Shown: positions 7,539-15,760 of the stretch, in pieces | Position numbering within the stretch: position 1 is the stretch's first letter | How the letters are laid out: the number at the start of each line of letters is the position of its first letter | Origin: an uncultured Frankineae bacterium | GTDB taxonomy: Bacteria > Actinomycetota > Actinomycetes > Mycobacteriales > SCTD01 | Reading direction: 5' to 3' | NCBI GenBank assembly: GCA_902805775.1 | Contig: CADCUB010000002.1 | Span: 1 to 56,335, forward strand | DNA: 56,335 bases | Made by a program: the position numbers and the translations under genes | The notes under the pieces: model-generated | What the model was told of the DNA's origin: nothing | Database searches by the model: none | Seen by the model: only the letters and a program-made list of their open reading frames with translations

Positions 7539-9605
7539 CTACCCGCCGTACGCCGCCGAGCCGGTGCGCTGCATCGACGCCGGGTCCATGGCGACCACGC
7601 CGCGGAAGGACAGGGCGTACGCCGTGTCGGCGCCGAGCAGCACCCGCTCGATGGCGTTCTCGGGGCCGACCGCGAGCCGGCCGGCCTCCACGAGGCGGTC
7701 CCCGTCGACCCGGACGCCGAGCGCCGTCGACGCACCTCCCGTGCGCGACCAGGACGAGAAGGGCAGCACCGCGAGCCGCCGTCCGGGGTCGAAGCCGAAC
7801 GCGCGGGAGTCGTCGAGCGCCGGGCTCCACCCCTCGCCGAGCGACAGCCTGTGCACCTGCGTCGGCGCGCTGAGGTCGGACAGGTCGAACAGCGACAGCT
7901 GCACACCGGTCACCCGGCCCGAGCTGTCGGCGTCCTGCCCGACGCCCAGCAGCCGGTCGTCCCCGACCGGGTGCAGGTAGGTGGAGAAGCCGGGCACCTT
8001 CAGCTCCCCGCGCAGCCGCGGCTGGGCGGGGTCGCTGAGGTCCAGGACGTACAGCGGGTCGGTCTGGCGGAAGGTGACGACGGTGGCCAGGTCGCCGACG
8101 TAGCGGACGGCGTAGATCTGCTCCGTCGGCCCGAGCCCGTCCAGCCGGCCGCGCTCGACCAGCCGCCCGCCCTGCTCGGCCAGGACGACCATGCTGGACG
8201 ACGACGTGCCGCTGCCGTCCCACGGCGCGGCGGTCGTGGTCGCGACGCGCAGGTGACCCTCGTGGTGCGACAGCGCCCAGCGGCCGTAGAGGTAGCCGGG
8301 CACGGAGCCGGAGCCGAGGTAGCGGGTCCGCTCGGGCGAGCTCGTGTCGAAGGCGTGCAGCTCGGTCGTGACCTGGTCGGCCGGGACGGAGCGGCCTGCC
8401 GTGTCGGCGGCGGGCGCGACCGTGCCCCAGCGGCTGGTCGCGACGTGCAGCCGGTCGGTCGAGGCGTAGACGAGGTCGCCGTCACTGGTGACGGCGGTGG
8501 TGTCGACGGCCGCCAGCCCGGCGGCGGGACGCAGGGTCGTCACGAGCAGCGTCGTGGCGCCCGCGGGAGTGCCGGCCGGGTGGTGGACCCGGTTGCAGCC
8601 GACCGCGGGGGCGCGCGTGATCTCGGTGCCGTCGGCGTCCCGGCGGACCGCGGTCGGCAGCACCTGCTCGACCGTCGCGCGTGCGGCGGCGCGCCGGTTG
8701 GCCGCCAGCGCCCGGTCCTCCTGCGCCCGCTCCCCGGGGTGCTCCGGCGACACCGCCGGCACGTGCGGCGTCGAGCGGGTGACCAGGCGGACAGTGCCGT
8801 CGACGAGCCGGGCGGACACCGACGTCCCGTCGAGCTCCAGCGTCTCCCTCACGCGCGGCTCGGCCGGCTCGGCCAGGTCCACCAGCAGCAGGCGGACGTA
8901 CGGCCGGCCCGGTGCGGCCAGGACGGTCCTGGCCGGGAGGTCGACCGCCACCTCGGACCAGCTGTCCCCTGCCTCCGCCGGACCGGGCAGCGGCCCGGGC
9001 GACGGCGCGCCGGGAACGGGCCGCCACCCGCTCGCCACGACCAGGACGCGGGAGCCGTCGACGAGCAGCTCCGCCGGCCCGTCGAGAGCGCCGAGCGGCA
9101 GCGACGACAGCAGCGTCGGCGTCCGTCCGCCCCGCACGACCTGCAGCCGGCCGTTGCCGACGGCGAGCACCAGGTCGCCGGACAGCTTGACCGTGTCGGG
9201 CTCGTCGACCCCTGCCTCCTGCAGGTTGGTGCCGGTCGGGCCGGTGCCGACCGCCTCGCCCGTCGACGAGCCGGCAGCGGCGCTGTCCGCGCCCGCCGAT
9301 CTCTGCGCCTCCAGCCGAGTGCCGGGAGCCGAGCCCCCGGAGCTCTCGGCACGGCCGAAGCCGTGCCCTCCGATGCCGTACGGCGTCGCCGTCCGGACCA
9401 GCTCGGCGCGGTAGTGGGCCAGCATCGCGTCGCAGTCGGTCCACGGCACGAGCCCCGAGGCGGCGGCGGGCGCGGCGGCGCCCGGGACGAGGGTGAGCAG
9501 ACCGGCGCCGCTGGCGAGGGCGGCCACGGCGGCGGCGCGCCGCCGCCACCGTCGATTGCCGTGCACCGCGGGCGCTGCCGGTGGGGGTGCGGGCTGAGCG
9601 GTCAC
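7539..9605 (-). CDS. secreted beta-propeller domain protein
   Basis: A 688-residue exported protein. An Arg-rich N-terminus is followed by a hydrophobic stretch and Ala-rich segment (about residues 25-50) typical of a signal peptide. TGTNLQEAGVDEPDTVK is the hallmark of the actinobacterial beta-propeller family of PF09826 type. Repeated strand motifs such as YVLDLSDPAQPRLRG and LFDLSDLSAPTQVHRL mark propeller blades. No catalytic motif is seen, so the function is unknown, perhaps extracellular binding. GTG 9605 has GAGGAGG 5 bases upstream. It diverges from the PP2C gene. Confidence 0.8.
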   Translation of the reverse strand: MTAQPAPPPAAPAVHGNRRWRRRAAAVAALASGAGLLTLVPGAAAPAAASGLVPWTDCDAMLAHYRAELVRTATPYGIGGHGFGRAESSGGSAPGTRLEAQRSAGADSAAAGSSTGEAVGTGPTGTNLQEAGVDEPDTVKLSGDLVLAVGNGRLQVVRGGRTPTLLSSLPLGALDGPAELLVDGSRVLVVASGWRPVPGAPSPGPLPGPAEAGDSWSEVAVDLPARTVLAAPGRPYVRLLLVDLAEPAEPRVRETLELDGTSVSARLVDGTVRLVTRSTPHVPAVSPEHPGERAQEDRALAANRRAAARATVEQVLPTAVRRDADGTEITRAPAVGCNRVHHPAGTPAGATTLLVTTLRPAAGLAAVDTTAVTSDGDLVYASTDRLHVATSRWGTVAPAADTAGRSVPADQVTTELHAFDTSSPERTRYLGSGSVPGYLYGRWALSHHEGHLRVATTTAAPWDGSGTSSSSMVVLAEQGGRLVERGRLDGLGPTEQIYAVRYVGDLATVVTFRQTDPLYVLDLSDPAQPRLRGELKVPGFSTYLHPVGDDRLLGVGQDADSSGRVTGVQLSLFDLSDLSAPTQVHRLSLGEGWSPALDDSRAFGFDPGRRLAVLPFSSWSRTGGASTALGVRVDGDRLVEAGRLAVGPENAIERVLLGADTAYALSFRGVVAMDPASMQRTGSAAYGG

Positions 9606-9807
9606 GGTGGCCTCCTCGTCGGCTGTCCTGCTCGGTCGGACGCACCTCGGGGCCCGCCGGCTCCCGCGTCTCCGGTCCGGTGTGCGGCGGGACGCGGTGG
9701 ACCTCCGGCCGGCTCGAGGAGCAGTCCTGCGCTGGGTCCGCGGCCCGGGGTGGACGGCCCCCGGCGACGTGATCTCCGGCTTGCCGAGCGTGGGACAGTG
9801 GGCGGCG

Positions 9808-11766
9808 ATGACCGGTCGCGAGGACCTGACGGACTACGTCGGTCCTGCGCTGCTGCCGCTGCTCGGCGACGCGGTCACCGTGATCGGTGCGGACTGGCGC
9901 TACCGCTGGGTCTCACCGCAGGCCGCCCGGATCATCGGCCGACCCCCGCAGGAGTGCGTCGGCGCGCGCGTCTGGGACCTGTTCCCCGAGGTGCTCGGCA
10001 CCGCGCAGCACGCCGCGGTCGTCCGCGCCATGGACCAGCGCAGCCGCGAGACCTTCTCCTGGCACTTCGACACGGTCGGCCGGTGGTACGAGCAGCACGC
10101 CCTGCCGGTCGCCGACGGGCTCGTGGTCTACGTCCTCGACATCACCGACCGCATGGCGGAGGTGACCCGCGCCGAGCACCTGGCCGCCGCCGGCGAGGCG
10201 CTCGCCGGCGCGCTGGACCTCGGGCAGGTCAACCAGGCCCTCGGCGCGCACGTCCTGCGCCTGGTCGGCGCCTCCGGCGGGTCGATCATCCTGGCCGACG
10301 ACGAGCGCAGCACCCTGCACGCGGTCGGCTGGACGAGCACCGGCGCCGACGCCGTGAGCGGCTGGACGTCGTTCCCGGCCGCGACGCCGACGCCCAGCGC
10401 GCTGGCCCACCGCACCGGCGAACCGGTCTTCGTCACCAGCCTGCAGGACGCCCGGGAGCGCTTCCCCCCGATCCTGTCGGAGCTCCAGCGGCTCGGCTGC
10501 AGCGCCGCAGCGGCGCTGCCCCTGGTCAGCGCCGGCGTACGGCTGGGGGCCTGGGTGCTGCTGTTCCCCGACGACCGCTCCCTGACCGCCGCGGACCGCC
10601 GGTTCCTGGCCACGACCGCGGCCATGGTGGCCCAGGCCGTGCTGCGCGCCCGCCTGCTCGACGTCGAGCGGCGGGGGGTGGCGCAGCTGCAGCGCAGCCT
10701 GCTGCCGCGCACGCTGGTCGAGGTGGAGGGCCTGGAGATCGCCGTCCGCTACGCGGCGGGTGACGCCGCCGTCGAGGTCGGTGGCGACTGGTACGACGTC
10801 GTGCCCCTCGAGGGTGGCGCGGTCGGACTGGTGATGGGCGACGTCGAGGGGCACGACGTCGAGGCCGCGGCCTGCATGGGGCTGGTGCGCAGCGCGGTCA
10901 GGGCGTACGCCTCCGAGGGCCACCCGCCGGCCGTCGTGCTGCAGCTCGCCAACCGCTTCGTGGCCGACATCGGCCTCGGGCGGCTGGTGACCCTGACCTA
11001 CGCGGCGGTGCACCCGCAGGAGCTGCTCGTCACGGTCGTGAGCGCCGGGCACCTGCCCCTGCAGGTGGTGTCGGTCCCGGGTGACCACCGGGAGGTGCCC
11101 GCCGAGGTGGGTCCGCCGCTGGGGGTGCACCCCGACGGGACGCACTGGCCGGAGACCACGAGCGCGCTGCCTGCTCGCGGGGTGCTCGCCGCGTTCACCG
11201 ACGGGCTGGTCGAGGCCCGCCGGCAGGACATCGCCGTCGGCCTGCGGCGCGTGCAGGACACCCTCGTCGCCCGGCGCACGGAGTCGGCCGAGGTGATCGC
11301 CGACGCGCTGCTGGGCGAGCCCGACGGCCGGTCGGACGACGTCGCCCTGCTCGTCGGCCGCCTGACGGCGCAGGCCACCTACGAGCGACGATCGACGCGG
11401 CGCATGCCGCCGACCTCGACGTCGGTGTTCCTGGCCCGCCGCTCGACCCGGCAGCTGCTGATCGCCTGGGGTGTCGATCCGGCGGCCGTCGACGCCGCCG
11501 AGCTGGTGGTCAGCGAGCTGCTGACCAACGCGGCGCGGCAGAGCGAGGACCTCGTCGAGGTGGTGCTGGCGTGCGCGGGATCGGTCCTGCGCATCGAGAT
11601 CGCCGACACGAGCCACCGCATGCCCGTGCTGCCGGTCGAGGACGTCGGCCCGGACGCCACCAGCGGCCGCGGGCTGCTGCTCGTCGCGGCGCTCACCGAC
11701 CGCTGGGGCGTGCAGTCGGAGGGGCTCGGCAAGCGCGTCTGGGCCGAGATCGACCTCGCGCCCTGA
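9808..11766 (+). CDS. PAS-GAF-PP2C phosphatase with HATPase domain
   Basis: A 652-residue multidomain regulator. In order: PAS (about 10-110), GAF (about 125-290), SpoIIE-type PP2C phosphatase (about 310-510, with GGDWYDVVPL, MGDVEGHD and DDVALLV metal-binding motifs) and an RsbW-like HATPase (about 530-650, ELVVSELLTNAA and GRGLLLV). No membrane segment is seen. Such proteins act on anti-sigma-factor antagonists in partner-switching stress control; the HATPase may bind or phosphorylate the same STAS partner, giving opposing activities in one chain. No STAS or sigma gene is adjacent. ATG 9808 begins just before the PAS domain. The roughly 200 bases upstream are shared with the divergent propeller gene. 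Confidence 0.85.
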   Translation: MTGREDLTDYVGPALLPLLGDAVTVIGADWRYRWVSPQAARIIGRPPQECVGARVWDLFPEVLGTAQHAAVVRAMDQRSRETFSWHFDTVGRWYEQHALPVADGLVVYVLDITDRMAEVTRAEHLAAAGEALAGALDLGQVNQALGAHVLRLVGASGGSIILADDERSTLHAVGWTSTGADAVSGWTSFPAATPTPSALAHRTGEPVFVTSLQDARERFPPILSELQRLGCSAAAALPLVSAGVRLGAWVLLFPDDRSLTAADRRFLATTAAMVAQAVLRARLLDVERRGVAQLQRSLLPRTLVEVEGLEIAVRYAAGDAAVEVGGDWYDVVPLEGGAVGLVMGDVEGHDVEAAACMGLVRSAVRAYASEGHPPAVVLQLANRFVADIGLGRLVTLTYAAVHPQELLVTVVSAGHLPLQVVSVPGDHREVPAEVGPPLGVHPDGTHWPETTSALPARGVLAAFTDGLVEARRQDIAVGLRRVQDTLVARRTESAEVIADALLGEPDGRSDDVALLVGRLTAQATYERRSTRRMPPTSTSVFLARRSTRQLLIAWGVDPAAVDAAELVVSELLTNAARQSEDLVEVVLACAGSVLRIEIADTSHRMPVLPVEDVGPDATSGRGLLLVAALTDRWGVQSEGLGKRVWAEIDLAP

Positions 11767-11824
11767 CGCGGGAGCACGACCGGGGCCGCGCGTCACCGGA
11801 GCGGGTGTCGGGCAGGGTGGCGGC

Positions 11825-12607
11825 ATGGACCTGCGACTGGACGGCCGCCGTGCGCTCGTCACCGGCGGCACCCGTGGACTGGGCCGCGCCATCGTCGAGC
11901 GCCTGGTCGAGGAGGGCTGCGCGGTCGCGCTCTGCGCCCGTACCCGCGCTGTCGTCGAGCGGACGGTCGCCGAGCTGCGCGCGCGGGGCGCGACGGCGTA
12001 CGGCGCCCCCCTCGACGTCACCGACGAGGCGGCGCTGCAGGCCTTCGTGCAGCGGGCCGCCGACGAGCTCGGCGGCCTCGACCTGCTCGTCGCCAACGCC
12101 GGCGGCGCGGTCGGTGGGCCCGGCATCGAGGACAGCAGCGCGGCGGACTGGCGCACCTCGTTCGACCTCAACGTCGTGCACGCCGCCGTGGCGGTGCGCG
12201 CCGCGCTGCCCCACCTGAGCGCGTCCGACGCCGCGAGCGTGGTCGTGATCTCGAGCGTGAGCGGGTCCCGTGCGCAGCCGCGGCCGCAGTACGCCGCCGC
12301 CAAGGCCGCCGAGATCGCGCTCGCCGCCTGCCTGGCCCGCGAGCTCGGGCCGCGCGGCGTGCGCGTCAACACGCTCTCGCCGGGCTCGATCCTGTTCGAG
12401 GGCGGCAGCTGGGCGCGGCGGCGCGACGACGACCCGGAGGCGTTCGCCGCCTTCGTCGCGCGCGAGCTGCCGCACGGCCGGCTGGGCACGCCGCAGGAGG
12501 TGGCCGACGTGACGGCCTTCCTGCTCAGCCCCCGCGCGTCGTGGGTGAGCGGGACCGACGTCGTCGTCGACGGGGCGCAGAACGCCCCGGGGATGGCGGG
12601 CTACTGA
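11825..12607 (+). CDS. SDR-family oxidoreductase
   Basis: A 260-residue short-chain dehydrogenase/reductase using NAD(P)H. TGGTRGLG is the nucleotide-binding motif, followed by LDVTD, ANAGG, an active-site Ser in SSVSGSR and the YAAAKAA Tyr/Lys pair. The C-terminal PSGSI-type loop and the closing SWVSGTDVVVDGA are typical of FabG-like classical SDRs. The substrate is not evident. It is separated from the UbiA gene downstream by a strong hairpin, so it is probably monocistronic. Confidence 0.85.
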   Translation: MDLRLDGRRALVTGGTRGLGRAIVERLVEEGCAVALCARTRAVVERTVAELRARGATAYGAPLDVTDEAALQAFVQRAADELGGLDLLVANAGGAVGGPGIEDSSAADWRTSFDLNVVHAAVAVRAALPHLSASDAASVVVISSVSGSRAQPRPQYAAAKAAEIALAACLARELGPRGVRVNTLSPGSILFEGGSWARRRDDDPEAFAAFVARELPHGRLGTPQEVADVTAFLLSPRASWVSGTDVVVDGAQNAPGMAGY

Positions 12608-12647
12608 GGCCCGTGATCGGGAGGTCGCAGCGGGTGCGAGCCGCCTC

Positions 12648-12669
12648 CGAGGGGGGAGGCCCCCCCTCG
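12648..12669. terminator. strong G/C hairpin after SDR gene
   Basis: A perfect 9-bp stem with an AGGC loop, built from a G-run facing a C-run, lies 41 bases after the SDR stop and before the UbiA start. No T-tract follows, as in many actinobacterial terminators. It probably insulates the SDR transcript from the cell-wall gene. Confidence 0.6.
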
Positions 12670-12712
12670 TGACAGCCACTCCGCCCAGGACCGCCTCTCG
12701 GGTCCGCGCGTC

Positions 12713-13591
12713 GTGACGACCCCCCTGCTCGTCGCGCCCCCAGGGCTGCTGACCGCCATGCGACCGCGGCAGTGGGTGAAGAACGTCCTGGTCCTCGCGC
12801 CGCTGCTGCCGGCGGCGCGCGCCCTGGACGCCGACGCGCTGACCGGAGCGGGGGTCGCGTTCCTGATGTTCTGCGCCGCCGCCTCGGCGGTCTACCTCGG
12901 CAACGACGTGTGCGACCGCGAGGTCGACCGGGCCCACCCGGTCAAGCGCTCCCGGCCGATCGCCTGCGGGGCGGTGACGCCGGCGCAGGCGCTGTCGACC
13001 GCCGGGGTCCTCCTGCTCGTCGCCGTCGGCCTGGCGCTCAGCCGCGGCCCGCAGCTGCTGGTCGTGCTGCTGCTCTACGTCGGCATCCAGACCGCGTACT
13101 GCCTGCGGCTCAAGCACGAGCCGGTCCTGGAGCTCGCCAGCGTCACCTCCGGCTTCCTCCTGCGCGCCGTGGCGGGTGGCGTCGCGGCCGGCATCGTGCT
13201 GTCCGACTGGTTCCTGCTGTCCGCGGCCTTCGGCTCGCTGTTCGTCGCCGCCGGCAAGCGGTACGGCGAGGCGCTGACGGGGGAGCGGACAGGCGCCCGG
13301 GTCCGGCCGGTGGTCGCCCGCTACAGCCTCACCTACCTGCGGTTCGTGTGGACGCTGGCCGCCACGGTGGTGGTCTCGACCTACGTGCAGTGGGCCTTCG
13401 AGGTGAGGGCCGGGACCGGCTCGGTGTGGAGCGTGGTCTCCTGCGTGCCGTTCGTGCTGGCCCTGCTGCGCTACGCCGTCGTCGTCGACGAGGGGCGGGG
13501 CGAGGAGCCCGAGGGCATCGTGCTCGGCGACTCCGTGCTGCTGTCGCTGGGCGGGTTGTGGTGCGCCTCGCTGCTGCTGGCGGTCTCCTGA
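12713..13591 (+). CDS. ubiA: decaprenyl-phosphate phosphoribosyltransferase (UbiA family)
   Basis: A 292-residue membrane prenyltransferase-fold enzyme with about 8-9 hydrophobic segments. The N-terminal MRPRQWVKNVLVLAP and the metal-binding NDVCDREVDRAHPVKRSRPIA region match the actinobacterial enzyme (Rv3806c type) that joins PRPP to decaprenyl phosphate, the first membrane step toward decaprenyl-phosphoryl-arabinose. A second Asp-rich region is less clear. It ends 6 bases from the stop of DprE2 on the other strand, and DprE1/DprE2 supply the following steps, so context supports the specific call. The start is GTG 12713. Confidence 0.88.
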   Translation: MTTPLLVAPPGLLTAMRPRQWVKNVLVLAPLLPAARALDADALTGAGVAFLMFCAAASAVYLGNDVCDREVDRAHPVKRSRPIACGAVTPAQALSTAGVLLLVAVGLALSRGPQLLVVLLLYVGIQTAYCLRLKHEPVLELASVTSGFLLRAVAGGVAAGIVLSDWFLLSAAFGSLFVAAGKRYGEALTGERTGARVRPVVARYSLTYLRFVWTLAATVVVSTYVQWAFEVRAGTGSVWSVVSCVPFVLALLRYAVVVDEGRGEEPEGIVLGDSVLLSLGGLWCASLLLAVS

Positions 13592-13597
13592 GGCCGG

Positions 13598-14353
13598 TCA
13601 GACCGGGAGCCGCCGGAAGACCGCGGCGGGCAGGTGGCGCACGCCCGACATGACGACCCGCAGCAGCGGTGGCGCCCACACGACGTCGCGGCGCTCGACG
13701 AGCGCCCGCGCGGTCACCTCGGCCACCGCCTCGGGCGTGGTCGACAGCGGCGCGGCCGGCAGGCCCGACGTCATCCGGCCGCGCACGAACCCCGGTCGTA
13801 CGACCAGGACGCGCACACCGTCGGGCCGCAGCGCCTCCCGCAGCCCGGTGTAGAAGGCGTCCATGCCGGCCTTGCTCGCGCCGTAGACGAAGTTCGAGCG
13901 ACGGGGCCGCTCCCCGGCCACGGACGACAGGGCGATGACGGCACCGTGCCCCTGCGCACGCATCCGCCCTGCCAGCAGCACACCGGTGCTGACCGCCGCG
14001 GTGCAGTTGACCTGCACGAGGTGCACCGCCGCCGCCTGGTCCTGCCAGGCGCGTTCCTGGTCGCCGAGGACGCCGAACGCGACGACGGCGACGTCGAGGT
14101 CGCCCGCGGCGAACGCCTCCTCGACCGTGCGCGCGTGCCCGGCCAGGTCCTCGGCGTCGAAGTCGACCGCGCGCACGTCGTGGCCCGCGGCGGCCAGCCG
14201 CGCGACGGCGGCGTCGCGCCGGGGCGAGGGCCGGGCGGCCAGCACGGCGCGCACCCGCGTGCCCCGGGCCAGCCGCTCGAGCACCGCCAGGCCGATGTCG
14301 GAGGTCCCGCCCAGCAGCAGGACGGACTGCGGCGTGCCCACGGCATTGATCAT
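13598..14353 (-). CDS. dprE2: decaprenylphosphoryl-2-keto-ribose reductase DprE2
   Basis: A 251-residue SDR with LLLGGTSDIG at the N-terminus, a catalytic Ser in LSSVAGERPRRSNF and YGASKAG. The GERPRRSNFVYGASKAG region is characteristic of DprE2, which reduces the keto intermediate with NADH to decaprenyl-phosphoryl-arabinose. ATG 14353 has GAGGAG 6 bases upstream, better than in-frame starts further out. It follows dprE1 by 51 bases, the same order as in mycobacteria, and faces ubiA tail to tail. Confidence 0.9.
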   Translation of the reverse strand: MINAVGTPQSVLLLGGTSDIGLAVLERLARGTRVRAVLAARPSPRRDAAVARLAAAGHDVRAVDFDAEDLAGHARTVEEAFAAGDLDVAVVAFGVLGDQERAWQDQAAAVHLVQVNCTAAVSTGVLLAGRMRAQGHGAVIALSSVAGERPRRSNFVYGASKAGMDAFYTGLREALRPDGVRVLVVRPGFVRGRMTSGLPAAPLSTTPEAVAEVTARALVERRDVVWAPPLLRVVMSGVRHLPAAVFRRLPV

Positions 14354-14404
14354 CGCGATCTCCTCACGGGAACGGCCTCGGGAGCAGGAGGGGACGGCCA
14401 CCGG

Positions 14405-15760
14405 TCACAGGTCGAGCCGGCGGGCGAGGTCGGAGCGGAAGGTGCCGTCGGGGTCGACCCGCCGGCGCACGTCGAGCCAGCGCGGCAGCTCGGGGTACAT
14501 CGCGCGCAGCGCGTCGGGGGCCAGGCGGGCGTCCTTGGCGAGGTAGACCCGTCCGCCCGCCTCGAGCACGACCTCGTCGAGCCGCCGCAGGACCCCGCCG
14601 GTCGTGGCGGTGACCGGCACGTCGACGGCCAGCGTCCACCCGGGCACGGGGAACGACAGCGGGCCGGGGTTGCCCGGTCCGAAGCGCTTGAGCACGGCCA
14701 GCGCCGGCACGGTCTCCTGCAGCACCTCGAGCGCTCGCTCGACGGCGCGCTCGGCGCCGAACGGCACGACGAACTGGTACTGCGCGAAGCCGCGGGCGCC
14801 GTACGCCCGGTGCCACGAGCCGATGCCGTCCAGCGGGTGGAAGAACGGCGCGATGCCCTGCACCTGACCGCGGCGCTCCTGCGGCGCCTTGCGCCACCAC
14901 AGCTCGTTCAGGGCCGCGACGGTCAGCCGGTTGACCAGTCCCGGGGGGAACGCATCGGGAGCCGACAGCCGCGGCCGGGCCGAGAACGACAGGGCGGCCG
15001 AGCGTGCGCCCGCCGGCACCTGCTCGCGGGTCGCCGGCCAGCCGCGGGTGAGCACCGCCCGGCCGAGGGTCTTCCCGTGCGCGAGGCAGTCGACCCACGC
15101 GACGGAGTAGGTGTACTGCGCGTCCGTGGCGGTCAGGCGGGCCATCAGGTCGTCGAGGTCGCGGGCCCGCTCGGTGTCGACCAGGACCGACGAGGTCTCG
15201 ACCCGGCGCATCCGCAGGACGGCGCGCAGGACGACGCCGGTCAGGCCCATGCCGCCGACCGTCGCCCAGAACAGCTCGGGGTCGGCGTGCGGGCCGACCG
15301 TGCGCACCGATCCGTCGGCCAGCAGCAGGTCCAGGCTCTCGACGTGGTCGCCGAAGCTGCCGGACACGTGGTGGTCCTTGCCGTGGACGTCCGCCGCGAC
15401 GGCTCCGCCGACCGTCACGTTGCGCGTGCCGGGGGTGACCGGGACGAACAGGCCGAGCGGCAGCAGCAGGTGCATCAGCGCGTCGAGGCTGGCGCCCGCC
15501 TCCACCGTCACCCGGCCGCCGGGCAGGTCGACGTCGAGCACCCGGTCCAGACCGCGCAGGTCGAGCACCCGGCCTCCGGCGTTCTGCGCCGGATCGCCGT
15601 AGCTGCGTCCCAGGCCGCGGGCGACCACGCCGCGCGGACCAGCCGCCCGCACCAGGTCGGCCACCTCGTCGGCCGACTGCGGGGTCGCCACGTCGGCGGC
15701 GGTGGGCGCGGTGCGCCCCCACCCCGAGAGCAGCTCGCGGGTCCCGGTAGCGGCGCTCAC
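14405..15760 (-). CDS. dprE1: decaprenylphosphoryl-ribose 2-oxidase DprE1
   Basis: A 451-residue FAD enzyme of the VAO family that oxidises decaprenyl-phosphoryl-ribose at C2'. ARGLGRSYGD and the HGKDHHVSGSFGDHVES region bind FAD; K409 in YLAKDARLAPDA corresponds to the catalytic Lys418 of M. tuberculosis, and the closing DLARRLDL is typical. At the position of the benzothiazinone-reactive Cys387 this protein has Ala378 (GWTLAVDVP against the mycobacterial GWNICVDFP). GTG 15760 overlaps the stop of the GT-C gene by 4 bases (GTGA), so the two are probably translationally coupled. Confidence 0.92.
   Translation of the reverse strand: MSAATGTRELLSGWGRTAPTAADVATPQSADEVADLVRAAGPRGVVARGLGRSYGDPAQNAGGRVLDLRGLDRVLDVDLPGGRVTVEAGASLDALMHLLLPLGLFVPVTPGTRNVTVGGAVAADVHGKDHHVSGSFGDHVESLDLLLADGSVRTVGPHADPELFWATVGGMGLTGVVLRAVLRMRRVETSSVLVDTERARDLDDLMARLTATDAQYTYSVAWVDCLAHGKTLGRAVLTRGWPATREQVPAGARSAALSFSARPRLSAPDAFPPGLVNRLTVAALNELWWRKAPQERRGQVQGIAPFFHPLDGIGSWHRAYGARGFAQYQFVVPFGAERAVERALEVLQETVPALAVLKRFGPGNPGPLSFPVPGWTLAVDVPVTATTGGVLRRLDEVVLEAGGRVYLAKDARLAPDALRAMYPELPRWLDVRRRVDPDGTFRSDLARRLDL

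Noticed and set aside
7851-10763. Plus-strand frame spanning the beta-propeller gene and part of the PP2C gene
   Set aside because: It runs antisense to a secreted propeller with clear motifs and out of frame with PP2C motifs.
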